Assembly: GCA_002502785.1 (NCBI GenBank)
Contig: DAQG01000108.1
Coordinates: forward strand, 1 to 19,722
DNA length: 19,722 nt
From: Methanothrix harundinacea
GTDB lineage: Archaea > Halobacteriota > Methanosarcinia > Methanotrichales > Methanotrichaceae
Reading direction: 5' to 3'
Each line of letters starts with the position of its first letter. The first letter of the stretch is position 1. Below, piece after piece: positions 7,643 through 14,043 of the stretch. Below the pieces are notes generated by a model that saw only the letters and a program-made list of their open reading frames with translations, ran no database searches and was not told the origin of the DNA. The position numbers and the translations under genes are program-made.

Positions 7643-9358
7643 CTACCTGTCCACCTCGCTGGTGCAAGCGTCCATGCTGCCCGCGATGGCGACGACATCG
7701 GCTATGTAGACCCCCTCAAGAAGCGGGGGAAGGGCCTGGAAGTAAGCGTACACTGGACCCCGAGCCTTCACCTTGACGGGCTTTTCGGACCCATCGCTCA
7801 CCACGAAGAATCCCATCTCTCCCCGATGGTCTTCGACGCGGTAGTAGGCCTCGCCCGGCTCGGGCTTGATCCTCTTTGGGACGCCTTCCGCCATTATCGG
7901 GCCGCTTGGGATCTGGTCCAAGCACTGCTCTATGATGTAGCAGCTCTCGAGGATCTCGTCGAGCCTCACCTCGACCCTAGCCTTTGAGTCTCCCTCTTTC
8001 CTGGTGATCACTTCAAAGTCCATGTCCTTGTAGAGGAGGTACGGATCTTCTCGCCTCATGTCGAAAGGCGTATCCGACGCCCTCAGGGGCGGACCTGAGA
8101 CGCCCAGCCTTCTCGCATCAGACGGTGAAAGGACTCCAACGCCTTCCATCCTCTTCTGGTAGATGCTGTCGGAAGAGAAGAGCTCCTTGTACTCCTCGGT
8201 CTTCTGCCTGATCATTTTCAGCGTGTCCAAGGTCATGTCCTTGAAGCCTTCGGGAAGGTCGTTTCGGACCCCGCCGAACCGAACGAAGCTGTGGTTGATC
8301 CTCGCGCCCGTCACACTCTCTATGCAGCTGAGGACGTCCTCTCGGTCGATGATCATGTAGAGGAATGGAGAGTAGACGGCGCTCGCGATGAGGGTAAGAA
8401 ACTCGGCGGTGCCGAGAAAGTGGCTTTGGATCCTCGAGAGTTCCTCCAGGATCATCCGGATGTATTGGGCTCTCTCGGGAGCTTCAATTCCAAGAAGCCT
8501 CTCCACGGCACCACAGTAAGCTTCGTTGTTGGTGAGGGCGGCCATGTAGCAGAGCCTGTCGGTGATGGGGATGCCCTGCGTGTAGGTCCTGTTCTCCATT
8601 ATCTTCTCGATGCCCTTGTGGATGTAGCCCACGTCCAGGAAGGCCTTCTTCACCCTCTCTCCATCTACCAGGATGTCCAGGAGGAAAGGTCCGGGTACGA
8701 CGGCGTGCTGGGGACCCATGTGAAGGATCATCTCAGACTCGCCCTTGATCTCCATCTCCTCTCTCTCCCGGAAGGTGGGGTACTTCGGCCGCTCGAAGGG
8801 GACTGTCCCAGCCTTGATCTCGGCCTCGGTGGGGGTGAAGGAATAATCGGTGTAACCTTCGGGATTGACCTTCTCGATCGCCCTCTCGGCGGTGTTGTAG
8901 TCGGGGTAACCCTTGTAGTCCTTCCTCCAGGGCCAGGCACCCATCAGCTCGTCTGAAAGCAGAAGGGGATAAAGCTCGGGATGGCCCTCGAAGTTGATGC
9001 CCAGCATCTCCCAGATCTCGCGCTCGTACCAGTTGGCGTTCCAGTAAAGGCCCGTCAGAGACTTGACCGACGGATTGTCCCTTGGGGTCTTAACCTTCAG
9101 GAGCGCTACGACCTGATGTGCGCCGTGGCTTGCGAGCAGTTCTGTGACCTCGAAGAGGCCTTCATCGATCCTGTCCACGCCCGCAGCGCCGGAGTAGTGG
9201 TCAAAGTTGTGATTGTCCCTCAAATACTTACAGACGTCCACGATCCTGTCCGGCTTGATCGTGGCCCAGAGTTGGCGCTCGGGATCGACTTTCGCCTCCT
9301 CAATCGCTCCCGGAAAGGCCGACTGCAGGGCAGACAAGACATCATTTGCAGTTGTCAA
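7643..9358 (-). CDS. fpoCD: Fused FpoC-FpoD subunit (NuoC/NuoD-like)
   Basis: One uninterrupted 571-residue frame carries both connecting-module subunits. Residues 1 to about 155 are the NuoC-type 30-kDa domain, with the signature WYEREIWEMLGINFEGHP (110-127). Residues from about 205 onward are the NuoD-type 49-kDa domain with GPQH (215-218), GYIHKGIEKIMENRTY (244-259), TDRLCYMAALTNNEAY (266-281) and the C-terminal ADVVAIAGSMDACTSEVDR. Residues 156-204 form a linker. His218 and Tyr271 match conserved complex I residues near the quinone head. The second His of the usual HPxxHG motif is Pro222 here. The start is TTG at 9358, with GAGGAGGAG upstream. Methanosarcina has separate fpoC and fpoD genes, whereas E. 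coli nuoCD is fused. Confidence 0.93.
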   Translation of the reverse strand: MTTANDVLSALQSAFPGAIEEAKVDPERQLWATIKPDRIVDVCKYLRDNHNFDHYSGAAGVDRIDEGLFEVTELLASHGAHQVVALLKVKTPRDNPSVKSLTGLYWNANWYEREIWEMLGINFEGHPELYPLLLSDELMGAWPWRKDYKGYPDYNTAERAIEKVNPEGYTDYSFTPTEAEIKAGTVPFERPKYPTFREREEMEIKGESEMILHMGPQHAVVPGPFLLDILVDGERVKKAFLDVGYIHKGIEKIMENRTYTQGIPITDRLCYMAALTNNEAYCGAVERLLGIEAPERAQYIRMILEELSRIQSHFLGTAEFLTLIASAVYSPFLYMIIDREDVLSCIESVTGARINHSFVRFGGVRNDLPEGFKDMTLDTLKMIRQKTEEYKELFSSDSIYQKRMEGVGVLSPSDARRLGVSGPPLRASDTPFDMRREDPYLLYKDMDFEVITRKEGDSKARVEVRLDEILESCYIIEQCLDQIPSGPIMAEGVPKRIKPEPGEAYYRVEDHRGEMGFFVVSDGSEKPVKVKARGPVYAYFQALPPLLEGVYIADVVAIAGSMDACTSEVDR

Positions 9359-9376
9359 CGGTGAACTCCTCCTCTC

Positions 9377-9949
9377 CTAATAGCCCCTCTTGTCTTCACG
9401 CTGCTTGATCTTCTCCTGGAGCGCCCTGAAGCCCTCGATGAACTTCTCAGGCCTGGGTGGACAGCCCGGGACGAATACGTCTATGGGGAAGAACTTGCTG
9501 GTGTCGTTTACGATGTTGTAGGAGTCGTAGAAAGGCCCGCCAGAGATGGCGCACTCACCTATCGCCATGACCCACTTCGGCTCAGGTATCTGTTCCCACA
9601 GGTTCTTGATCGCCGGCAGATACTTTCTGGTTATGTAGCCGCTGATGATCATGACGTCGACCTGCCTTGGAGTCGCACGGGGAAAGATACCGAACCGGTC
9701 GCAATCGTAGTGGGGACATCCGAAAACGAGCATCTCGACACCGCAGCATCCCATCGGCTGCATCAAAAACCACAGAGAATTCTTCCTTCCCCAGTTCAGA
9801 ACGTTCTTGATGGGACCCATGTCGATTATCTCATGGATCTTCTCCGTCGTGGTAAACCAAACGTCTGTAAGGGGCCTGCCCCAGATAGTCCACTTCTCCA
9901 ATTCCTTATCAACCGCAACAGGCAGAGGTATGACATCGCTTATACCCAA
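9377..9949 (-). CDS. fpoB: Fpo subunit FpoB (NuoB-like, N2-type cluster)
   Basis: FpoB is a 190-residue peripheral subunit homologous to NuoB/PSST. It holds the terminal [4Fe-4S] cluster that reduces methanophenazine at the FpoD/FpoH interface. The four cluster ligands are visible as Cys68-Cys69 (GCCGVEM), Cys133 (GECAISGG) and Cys163 (PGCPPRPE). The second motif keeps the GxCAxxGG form and the third the family PGCPPRPE. The start is TTG at 9949, giving an overlap of 10 bases with the end of fpoA. A GGAGG inside fpoA lies seven bases upstream. Confidence 0.96.
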   Translation of the reverse strand: MGISDVIPLPVAVDKELEKWTIWGRPLTDVWFTTTEKIHEIIDMGPIKNVLNWGRKNSLWFLMQPMGCCGVEMLVFGCPHYDCDRFGIFPRATPRQVDVMIISGYITRKYLPAIKNLWEQIPEPKWVMAIGECAISGGPFYDSYNIVNDTSKFFPIDVFVPGCPPRPEKFIEGFRALQEKIKQREDKRGY

Positions 9950-10335
9950 CGCAACGCCTCCTTCTTAATGGCATAGAGCAACCCGATCAACAGCACGACG
10001 ATGAAAATCAGCATGTCGATGACCGCAATGTTCACTCCTCCCAAGGTGGGGATCACCTCGGAAGCGTAGACGTAGATCCACGGATAGAGGAAGAGAACCT
10101 CAACATCGAAGATCACGAAGACGATGGCGAAGAGATAATACTGGACGTTATACTGGATTATAGCCTCCCGTATCGGTCTCAGCCCGCCCTCGTAGGTAGA
10201 CCTCTTCTGAAAAGTTGATTTCTGAGGAGATATGATCTTCACGGCAGCCAGCGCGCCAATAGGCACAATAGCACCTATTATCAAAAACATAATAAGTGGG
10301 ATATAATAGTCCACTGCCACCATTTCGCCGCTCAT
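9940..10335 (-). CDS. fpoA: Fpo subunit FpoA (NuoA-like)
   Basis: FpoA is a 131-residue membrane protein with three helices (about 11-35, 65-90 and 102-123), homologous to NuoA/ND3. Helix 1 is followed by a long loop with YEGGLRPIREA (48-58), where many NuoA proteins have YECG, so the loop Cys is a Gly here. The motif FVIFDVEVLFLYPW (73-86) is the clearest family hallmark. It is the first gene of the operon. The ATG at 10335 is preceded by GGAGGT with five bases of spacing. A TATA/BRE at 10377-10391 gives a short leader of about 20 bases. Confidence 0.95.
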   Translation of the reverse strand: MSGEMVAVDYYIPLIMFLIIGAIVPIGALAAVKIISPQKSTFQKRSTYEGGLRPIREAIIQYNVQYYLFAIVFVIFDVEVLFLYPWIYVYASEVIPTLGGVNIAVIDMLIFIVVLLIGLLYAIKKEALRWV

Positions 10336-10376
10336 TTTTTACCTCCGTTAGCCGTAAGAGCTAAACACAAGGTACT

Positions 10377-10391
10377 GATATAAAAGGTTTA
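10377..10391 (-). promoter_or_regulatory. fpo operon promoter (BRE + TATA)
   Basis: On the minus strand the order is TAAACC (BRE, 10386-10391) then TTTTATATC (TATA, 10377-10385). The TATA centre is about 46 bases before the fpoA ATG. This predicts a start near 10355 and a leader of about 20 bases that still contains the GGAGGT site. The same stretch reads TATAAAAG on the plus strand and might also serve the divergent gene, with a long leader. I see no better TATA for that gene. Confidence 0.65.
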
Positions 10392-10407
10392 TGAGAAAAT
10401 CGATTAG

Positions 10408-10431
10408 CATCACGACCGCTAAGCGGTGATG
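10408..10431. repeat. Dyad symmetry in the divergent promoter region
   Basis: The inner palindrome ACCGCT-A-AGCGGT spans 10415-10427. An outer pair CATCAC (10408-10413) and GTGATG (10426-10431) shares two bases with it. The element lies about 20 bases upstream of the fpo BRE and about 50 bases before the deoxyhypusine synthase start. It could be an operator for either transcript. No binding protein can be named from sequence. Confidence 0.45.
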
Positions 10432-10479
10432 TCGTCGGTCTCTAAAGGCTTCAAACTGGGATAATTCGGGTGAGTTTCG

Positions 10480-11397
10480 GTGGAATATATACGACAGATG
10501 GAGATTGAGCCCTGGATGGACGCGGATGAGCTTGTGAGAATGATGGAAACTTGCGGCTTTGGCGCGAGAAGGCTGGCTGAAGCCGTAAATATATACGAGG
10601 AGATGCTTTTGGGGGATTACACTAAGTTTTTCACCCTGGCTGGCGCGATGGTGCCCGCGGGCATGAGAAATATTATATCGGCCCTCATAAGGGACGGCAA
10701 GATGGACGTTCTGGTATCCACCGGAGCGAACCTGGTTCACGACATAATCGAAAGCTTCAGCCATCACATCCTGGGAGATTCTGAGGCCTCCGACGCCAAT
10801 CTGAGAGATGAGGGGGTGAGCAGGATATATGACGTCTACGTCGATGATGACGATTTCGTCAGGTTCGAAGAGCTTCTTCAGGAGAGTCTGCCCCAGAGCT
10901 CGGAGCCCATGACAGGAACCGAGTTTCTGAGGCTCCTGGGTTCCAGGATCGACGACAAAAAGTCAATTCTCAGGTCCGCCTCCGACTGCGGTGTGCCGAT
11001 CTTCTGTCCGGCCCTCTCCGACTCGATGATAGGGCTGCAGGCCTGGCTGTACAAGCAGACGAGAAAGCTCAACGTCGACGCCTTCAGCGACGTGGGAGAG
11101 CTCGTAGACATCTGCTACGGATCAGAACGGGCAGGGATAGTTATCATCGGGGGAGGAGTTCCCAAAAACTTCGCCCTCCAGTCGATGCTGGTCACGCCAA
11201 AGAGCTTCGATCTCGCAATCCAGCTCACAACAGACCGGCCCGAGCCGGGGGGCCTGTCGGGAGCCACGCTATCAGAGGCGGTCTCTTGGGGAAAGATCGC
11301 TCCCGGCGCGAGAAAGGTCACCGTCTATGGCGATGCCACCATAAACTTCCCTCTAATGGTGGCTTCGGCCCTGACCCGGCTTCAGAAGAGGGCCTGA
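10480..11397 (+). CDS. dys: Deoxyhypusine synthase
   Basis: This 305-residue enzyme transfers the aminobutyl group of spermidine, with NAD as cofactor, to a lysine of translation factor aIF5A. It is the first step of hypusine formation. Family motifs include STGANLVHD (80-88), GGGVPKNF (224-231), part of the NAD/spermidine site, and EAVSWGKI. In the last, Lys272 matches the catalytic Lys that forms the enzyme-substrate imine. I used the GTG at 10480, because GGGTGAG lies five bases upstream. The next Met codon, six residues in, has no such site. The gene is divergent from fpo. It is followed after 60 bases by ubiX in the same frame, separated by a TGA. Confidence 0.95.
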   Translation: MEYIRQMEIEPWMDADELVRMMETCGFGARRLAEAVNIYEEMLLGDYTKFFTLAGAMVPAGMRNIISALIRDGKMDVLVSTGANLVHDIIESFSHHILGDSEASDANLRDEGVSRIYDVYVDDDDFVRFEELLQESLPQSSEPMTGTEFLRLLGSRIDDKKSILRSASDCGVPIFCPALSDSMIGLQAWLYKQTRKLNVDAFSDVGELVDICYGSERAGIVIIGGGVPKNFALQSMLVTPKSFDLAIQLTTDRPEPGGLSGATLSEAVSWGKIAPGARKVTVYGDATINFPLMVASALTRLQKRA

Positions 11398-11457
11398 TCG
11401 GCGGTTTCATTCTGTAAAGGATGTGGTAACATTCAGAGGACGGGGAAAATTCTGGAC

Positions 11458-12054
11458 GTGGTGGTGGGGATCAGCGGAGCTTCCGGGGTCTGCTACGGCA
11501 TCAGGCTACTGGAAGTTCTGGCCGAGATGGGGTCTGTGACCCATTTAGTAATGACCGATGCTGCACGGAAGATAATCGAGATCGAGACCGAGGAGGGACC
11601 TCTCGAGGTGGAGATGATGGCTGACCGGGTCTATTCGGCCCGGGACTTCACGGCTTCAATCGCCAGCGGGTCCAACATCTTCGACGCCATGGTGGTGGCC
11701 CCCTGCAGCATGAGAACGCTGGCGGGGATTGCGAACGGTGTATCCGACACCCTCATCACCAGGGCGGCGGACGTCTGTTTAAAGGAGAGACGCAAGCTGA
11801 TTTTGGTGACTCGGGAGTCGCCCCTCAGCCTCGTCCATCTGAAGAACATGGTCGCCGCCACCGAAGCTGGAGCGATCATACTTCCGCCGTGTCCCGGTTT
11901 TTACTCGAAGCCAGAGAGCATCGAGGAGATGGTGGATGTGGTGGTGGGACGGATCCTGGACCTGCTCGGGGTCGAGCACGACCTTTACAAGAGGTGGAGG
12001 ACTCCGCTGAGCGGAAATGCTTATAACGACGAAAATCAGATTGAAAAGAGGTGA
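11458..12054 (+). CDS. ubiX: UbiX-like flavin prenyltransferase
   Basis: This 198-residue enzyme prenylates FMN at N5/C6 to make prenylated FMN, the cofactor of UbiD-type decarboxylases. In archaea such a decarboxylase acts in the modified mevalonate pathway (anhydromevalonate phosphate decarboxylase), a probable client here, although no ubiD homologue lies in the window. Visible motifs are GISGASG (4-10) for FMN binding, APCSMRTLAGIANGVSDTL (81-99) and RESPLSLVHLKNM (119-131). The first good start is GTG at 11458, with GAGGACGGGG upstream. GTG at 11461 and 11464 are alternatives. No ATG, GTG or TTG occurs further upstream in frame before the dys stop. Confidence 0.93.
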   Translation: MVVGISGASGVCYGIRLLEVLAEMGSVTHLVMTDAARKIIEIETEEGPLEVEMMADRVYSARDFTASIASGSNIFDAMVVAPCSMRTLAGIANGVSDTLITRAADVCLKERRKLILVTRESPLSLVHLKNMVAATEAGAIILPPCPGFYSKPESIEEMVDVVVGRILDLLGVEHDLYKRWRTPLSGNAYNDENQIEKR

Positions 12055-12059
12055 CTTAG

Positions 12060-12233
12060 ATGAAATGTCAAATCTGTGCTGTTGACAAGGAGACATTGCC
12101 CGTAAAAGCCAAGCAAGCTACCATACACGGTCTTAAAGACACGGTTTTTCATGTCTGTCAGGAATGTCTTGAGGCTGCTCACAAATCTTATTTGGATAAG
12201 GAGTTTCTTCTGAAAAAGGGAGGAGAAGGATAG
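12060..12233 (+). CDS. Small double-CxxC (zinc-ribbon-like) protein, 57 aa
   Basis: The protein starts MKCQICAVDKETLPVKAKQ and has two CxxC pairs, Cys3/Cys6 and Cys33/Cys36 (HVCQEC), with His31 just before the second. This layout fits a small structural zinc site. The rest is polar, ending in a Lys/Gly-rich tail (LKKGGEG). The GAGGTGA ribosome site (12048-12054) contains the ubiX stop codon and lies five bases before the ATG, a strong sign of a real, coupled gene. I do not recognise the family. The protein may bind nucleic acid or act as an assembly factor, but nothing in the sequence decides this. Confidence 0.78.
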   Translation: MKCQICAVDKETLPVKAKQATIHGLKDTVFHVCQECLEAAHKSYLDKEFLLKKGGEG

Positions 12234-12318
12234 AGGTCGCCTCATCAAACCCGAATGTCTGCATCAGGTTTTGTAGAGAGACTTTCCTATCTCTGGAGAC
12301 CAGTTCAGGCTTGGACTA

Positions 12319-12346
12319 CATAGGTAATCAACGATGAGGACCTATG
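12319..12346. repeat. Inverted repeat CATAGGT / ACCTATG upstream of atwA
   Basis: The arm CATAGGT (12319-12325) is the exact reverse complement of ACCTATG (12340-12346), with a 14-base spacer. The right arm overlaps the first unit of the tandem repeat at 12342-12369. The element lies about 30 bases before the atwA TATA and could be part of a regulatory site. A weak terminator for the upstream gene is the alternative, but no T-run follows it. Confidence 0.4.
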
Positions 12347-12369
12347 ATGGCGGTCTATGACGGGACGGT
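12342..12369 (+). repeat. Tandem imperfect repeat before the atwA promoter
   Basis: Two adjacent units read CTATGATGGCGGT (12342-12354) and CTATGACGGGACGGT (12355-12369). They share the CTATGA start and the CGGT end and differ by two inserted bases and a substitution. The second unit ends six bases before the BRE. Placement just upstream of BRE/TATA is where archaeal activators commonly bind. Function is inferred. Confidence 0.4.
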
Positions 12370-12374
12370 CTCGG

Positions 12375-12388
12375 ATAAACTTAAATTT
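12375..12388 (+). promoter_or_regulatory. Promoter of the atwA-mmp operon (BRE + TATA)
   Basis: ATAAAC (BRE, 12375-12380) is followed by TTAAATTT (TATA, 12381-12388). A start about 25 bases downstream would lie near 12410 and give a leader of about 28 bases. That leader includes GGCGTGAT (12425-12432), a near match to the Shine-Dalgarno sequence. The TATA is AT-rich but not a perfect consensus, so the element is probable rather than certain. Confidence 0.5.
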
Positions 12389-12437
12389 GGGATGGTCCAT
12401 AGTTTGTACACAATACCAACACAAGGCGTGATATAAC

Positions 12438-14042
12438 TTGACACCATTTATTGAAATCCGGGACTTGACGGTGCGGTTTGGCGAAGTTGAAGCGCTGCGA
12501 AATGTCAATTTGGAGATCACGGAGGGAGAGTCTCTCGGCATCCTGGGAAGAAGCGGGTCGGGTAAGAGCGTCCTGTTGCACGTTCTTCGTGGCGTGGAAC
12601 CCTTCGAGAATATCAGTGGGAACGTGATCTACCACGTCGCAAGATGCGCCAAATGCAACCATGTCGAGCCGCCAAGCAGCATCGGTAAAGAGTGCAAGTG
12701 CGGCGGGAATATGGCGGCCTTCGACGCCGATTTCGCCTCTCTGGGGATTAACGATCCGAAGAGGCGGGACATATCTCGCAGGATCGCCATCATGCTTCAG
12801 AGAACCTTCGCCCTTTACGGCGACGAGAGGGTGATCGTCAACGTAATGCGCGCGGTCGAGGAGGCGAGCGGAGGGTCCATAAGCGTCAACCGTGCTGCGG
12901 ACCTCTTGGACGAGGTCAACATGTCTCACAGGATGATGCACGTTGCAAGGGAGCTATCCGGCGGCGAAAAACAGAGGGTCGTTTTGGCCCGTCAGCTCGC
13001 CAAGTCGCCGATGATGCTTCTTGCAGACGAGCCCTCGGGGACCCTCGACCCTAAGACCGCGGACCTCGTTCACGAGAGCATCCGGCGGGCGGTCGATGAC
13101 TTCAACATGACGATGATCATCACCAGCCACTGGCCGGACGTGATGGTGGAGCTGACGGACCGCGCCGTCCTTCTCGACCACGGCGAGATTGTATCTCAGG
13201 GCAAACCCTCAGAGATCGCCGCCGAGTTCGTCTCCATGGCCGGCAAGATGGAGGTGAGGAAGAAAGCTGACGTCGGCGCTCCGATCCTCCGGTGCAGAGA
13301 TCTTTCCAAGCGCTACATCAGCATCGATCGTGGTGTCGTCAGAGCCGTCGACGACGTCAACCTCGAAGTATACGAAGGCGAGATCTTCGGCCTCGTGGGG
13401 ACAAGCGGCGCCGGCAAGACCACGCTATCCAAGATCCTGAACGGGATAATCGCTCCGACGAGCGGCGGGATTTGGTCCAGGGTGGGCGACGAGTGGGTGG
13501 ACATGACCGTCCTCGGCGCAGACCAGAAGGGCAGGGCCACCAAGTACATGGGAATGCTCCACCAGGAGTACACCCTCTATCCCTACCGCAGCGTCATCGA
13601 CAACCTCACCGAGTCGATCGGCCTTGCGCTCCCCTTCGAGCTGGCCGAGAGAAAGGCGATCCACACCCTATCAACGGTGGGCTTTTCCGAGGAGGAGGCC
13701 GAGAAGGTCCTTTCCAAGAACCCCAACGAGCTTAGTGAGGGTGAACGGCACAGGGTTGCCATGACCCAGGTCCTGATCAAGGAGCCTAGGATAGTGGTCC
13801 TGGACGAGCCCACGGGAACTATGGACCTCATAACCAAGATAGACGTCTCCAAGTCCGTTTTGAACGCACGAGACGAGCTTGGCGAGACGTTCCTCATCGT
13901 CAGCCACGACATGGACTTCGTCCAGAACGTCTGCGATCGGGCGGCTTTGATGCGAAACGGCAAGATCATCCACGTGGGAACGCCCGACGGAGTGCTCTCT
14001 CTGATGACCAAAGAGGAAGAAGAGGAGATGTTGGGGAGTTAA
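12438..14042 (+). CDS. atwA: Methyl-coenzyme M reductase activation component A2 (ABC ATPase)
   Basis: AtwA is a 534-residue protein with two ABC ATPase domains. It is the component A2 needed for ATP-dependent reductive activation of methyl-coenzyme M reductase. Domain 1: Walker A GRSGSGKS (37-44), signature LSGGEKQR (173-180), Walker B LLADEPSG (194-201), switch His231. Domain 2: Walker A GTSGAGKTT (321-329), signature LSEGERHR (432-439), Walker B VVLDEPTG (453-460), switch His490. Domain 1 also carries a Cys insertion (Cys70, Cys73, Cys86, Cys88) that looks like a zinc ribbon. There are no membrane helices, so it is not a transporter. The TTG start at 12438 is favoured because the frame begins with the usual FIEIRDLTVRFG strand. 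It opens an operon in which mmp3 follows after one base. Confidence 0.93.
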   Translation: MTPFIEIRDLTVRFGEVEALRNVNLEITEGESLGILGRSGSGKSVLLHVLRGVEPFENISGNVIYHVARCAKCNHVEPPSSIGKECKCGGNMAAFDADFASLGINDPKRRDISRRIAIMLQRTFALYGDERVIVNVMRAVEEASGGSISVNRAADLLDEVNMSHRMMHVARELSGGEKQRVVLARQLAKSPMMLLADEPSGTLDPKTADLVHESIRRAVDDFNMTMIITSHWPDVMVELTDRAVLLDHGEIVSQGKPSEIAAEFVSMAGKMEVRKKADVGAPILRCRDLSKRYISIDRGVVRAVDDVNLEVYEGEIFGLVGTSGAGKTTLSKILNGIIAPTSGGIWSRVGDEWVDMTVLGADQKGRATKYMGMLHQEYTLYPYRSVIDNLTESIGLALPFELAERKAIHTLSTVGFSEEEAEKVLSKNPNELSEGERHRVAMTQVLIKEPRIVVLDEPTGTMDLITKIDVSKSVLNARDELGETFLIVSHDMDFVQNVCDRAALMRNGKIIHVGTPDGVLSLMTKEEEEEMLGS

Positions 14043-14043
14043 C

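Noticed and set aside
11395..11458. Possible dys-ubiX fusion through a recoded TGA
   Set aside because: Both genes are in one frame, but each is a complete enzyme with its own ends, and a Shine-Dalgarno-like site precedes the ubiX GTG.
12273..12296. Weak hairpin AGAGA/TCTCT after the 57-residue gene
   Set aside because: Only five base pairs with an eight-base loop and no T-run after it; not enough for a terminator call.
12438..14042. AtwA as an ABC transporter ATPase
   Set aside because: No permease or membrane partner is nearby, and the surrounding mmp genes and Cys insertion fit component A2.
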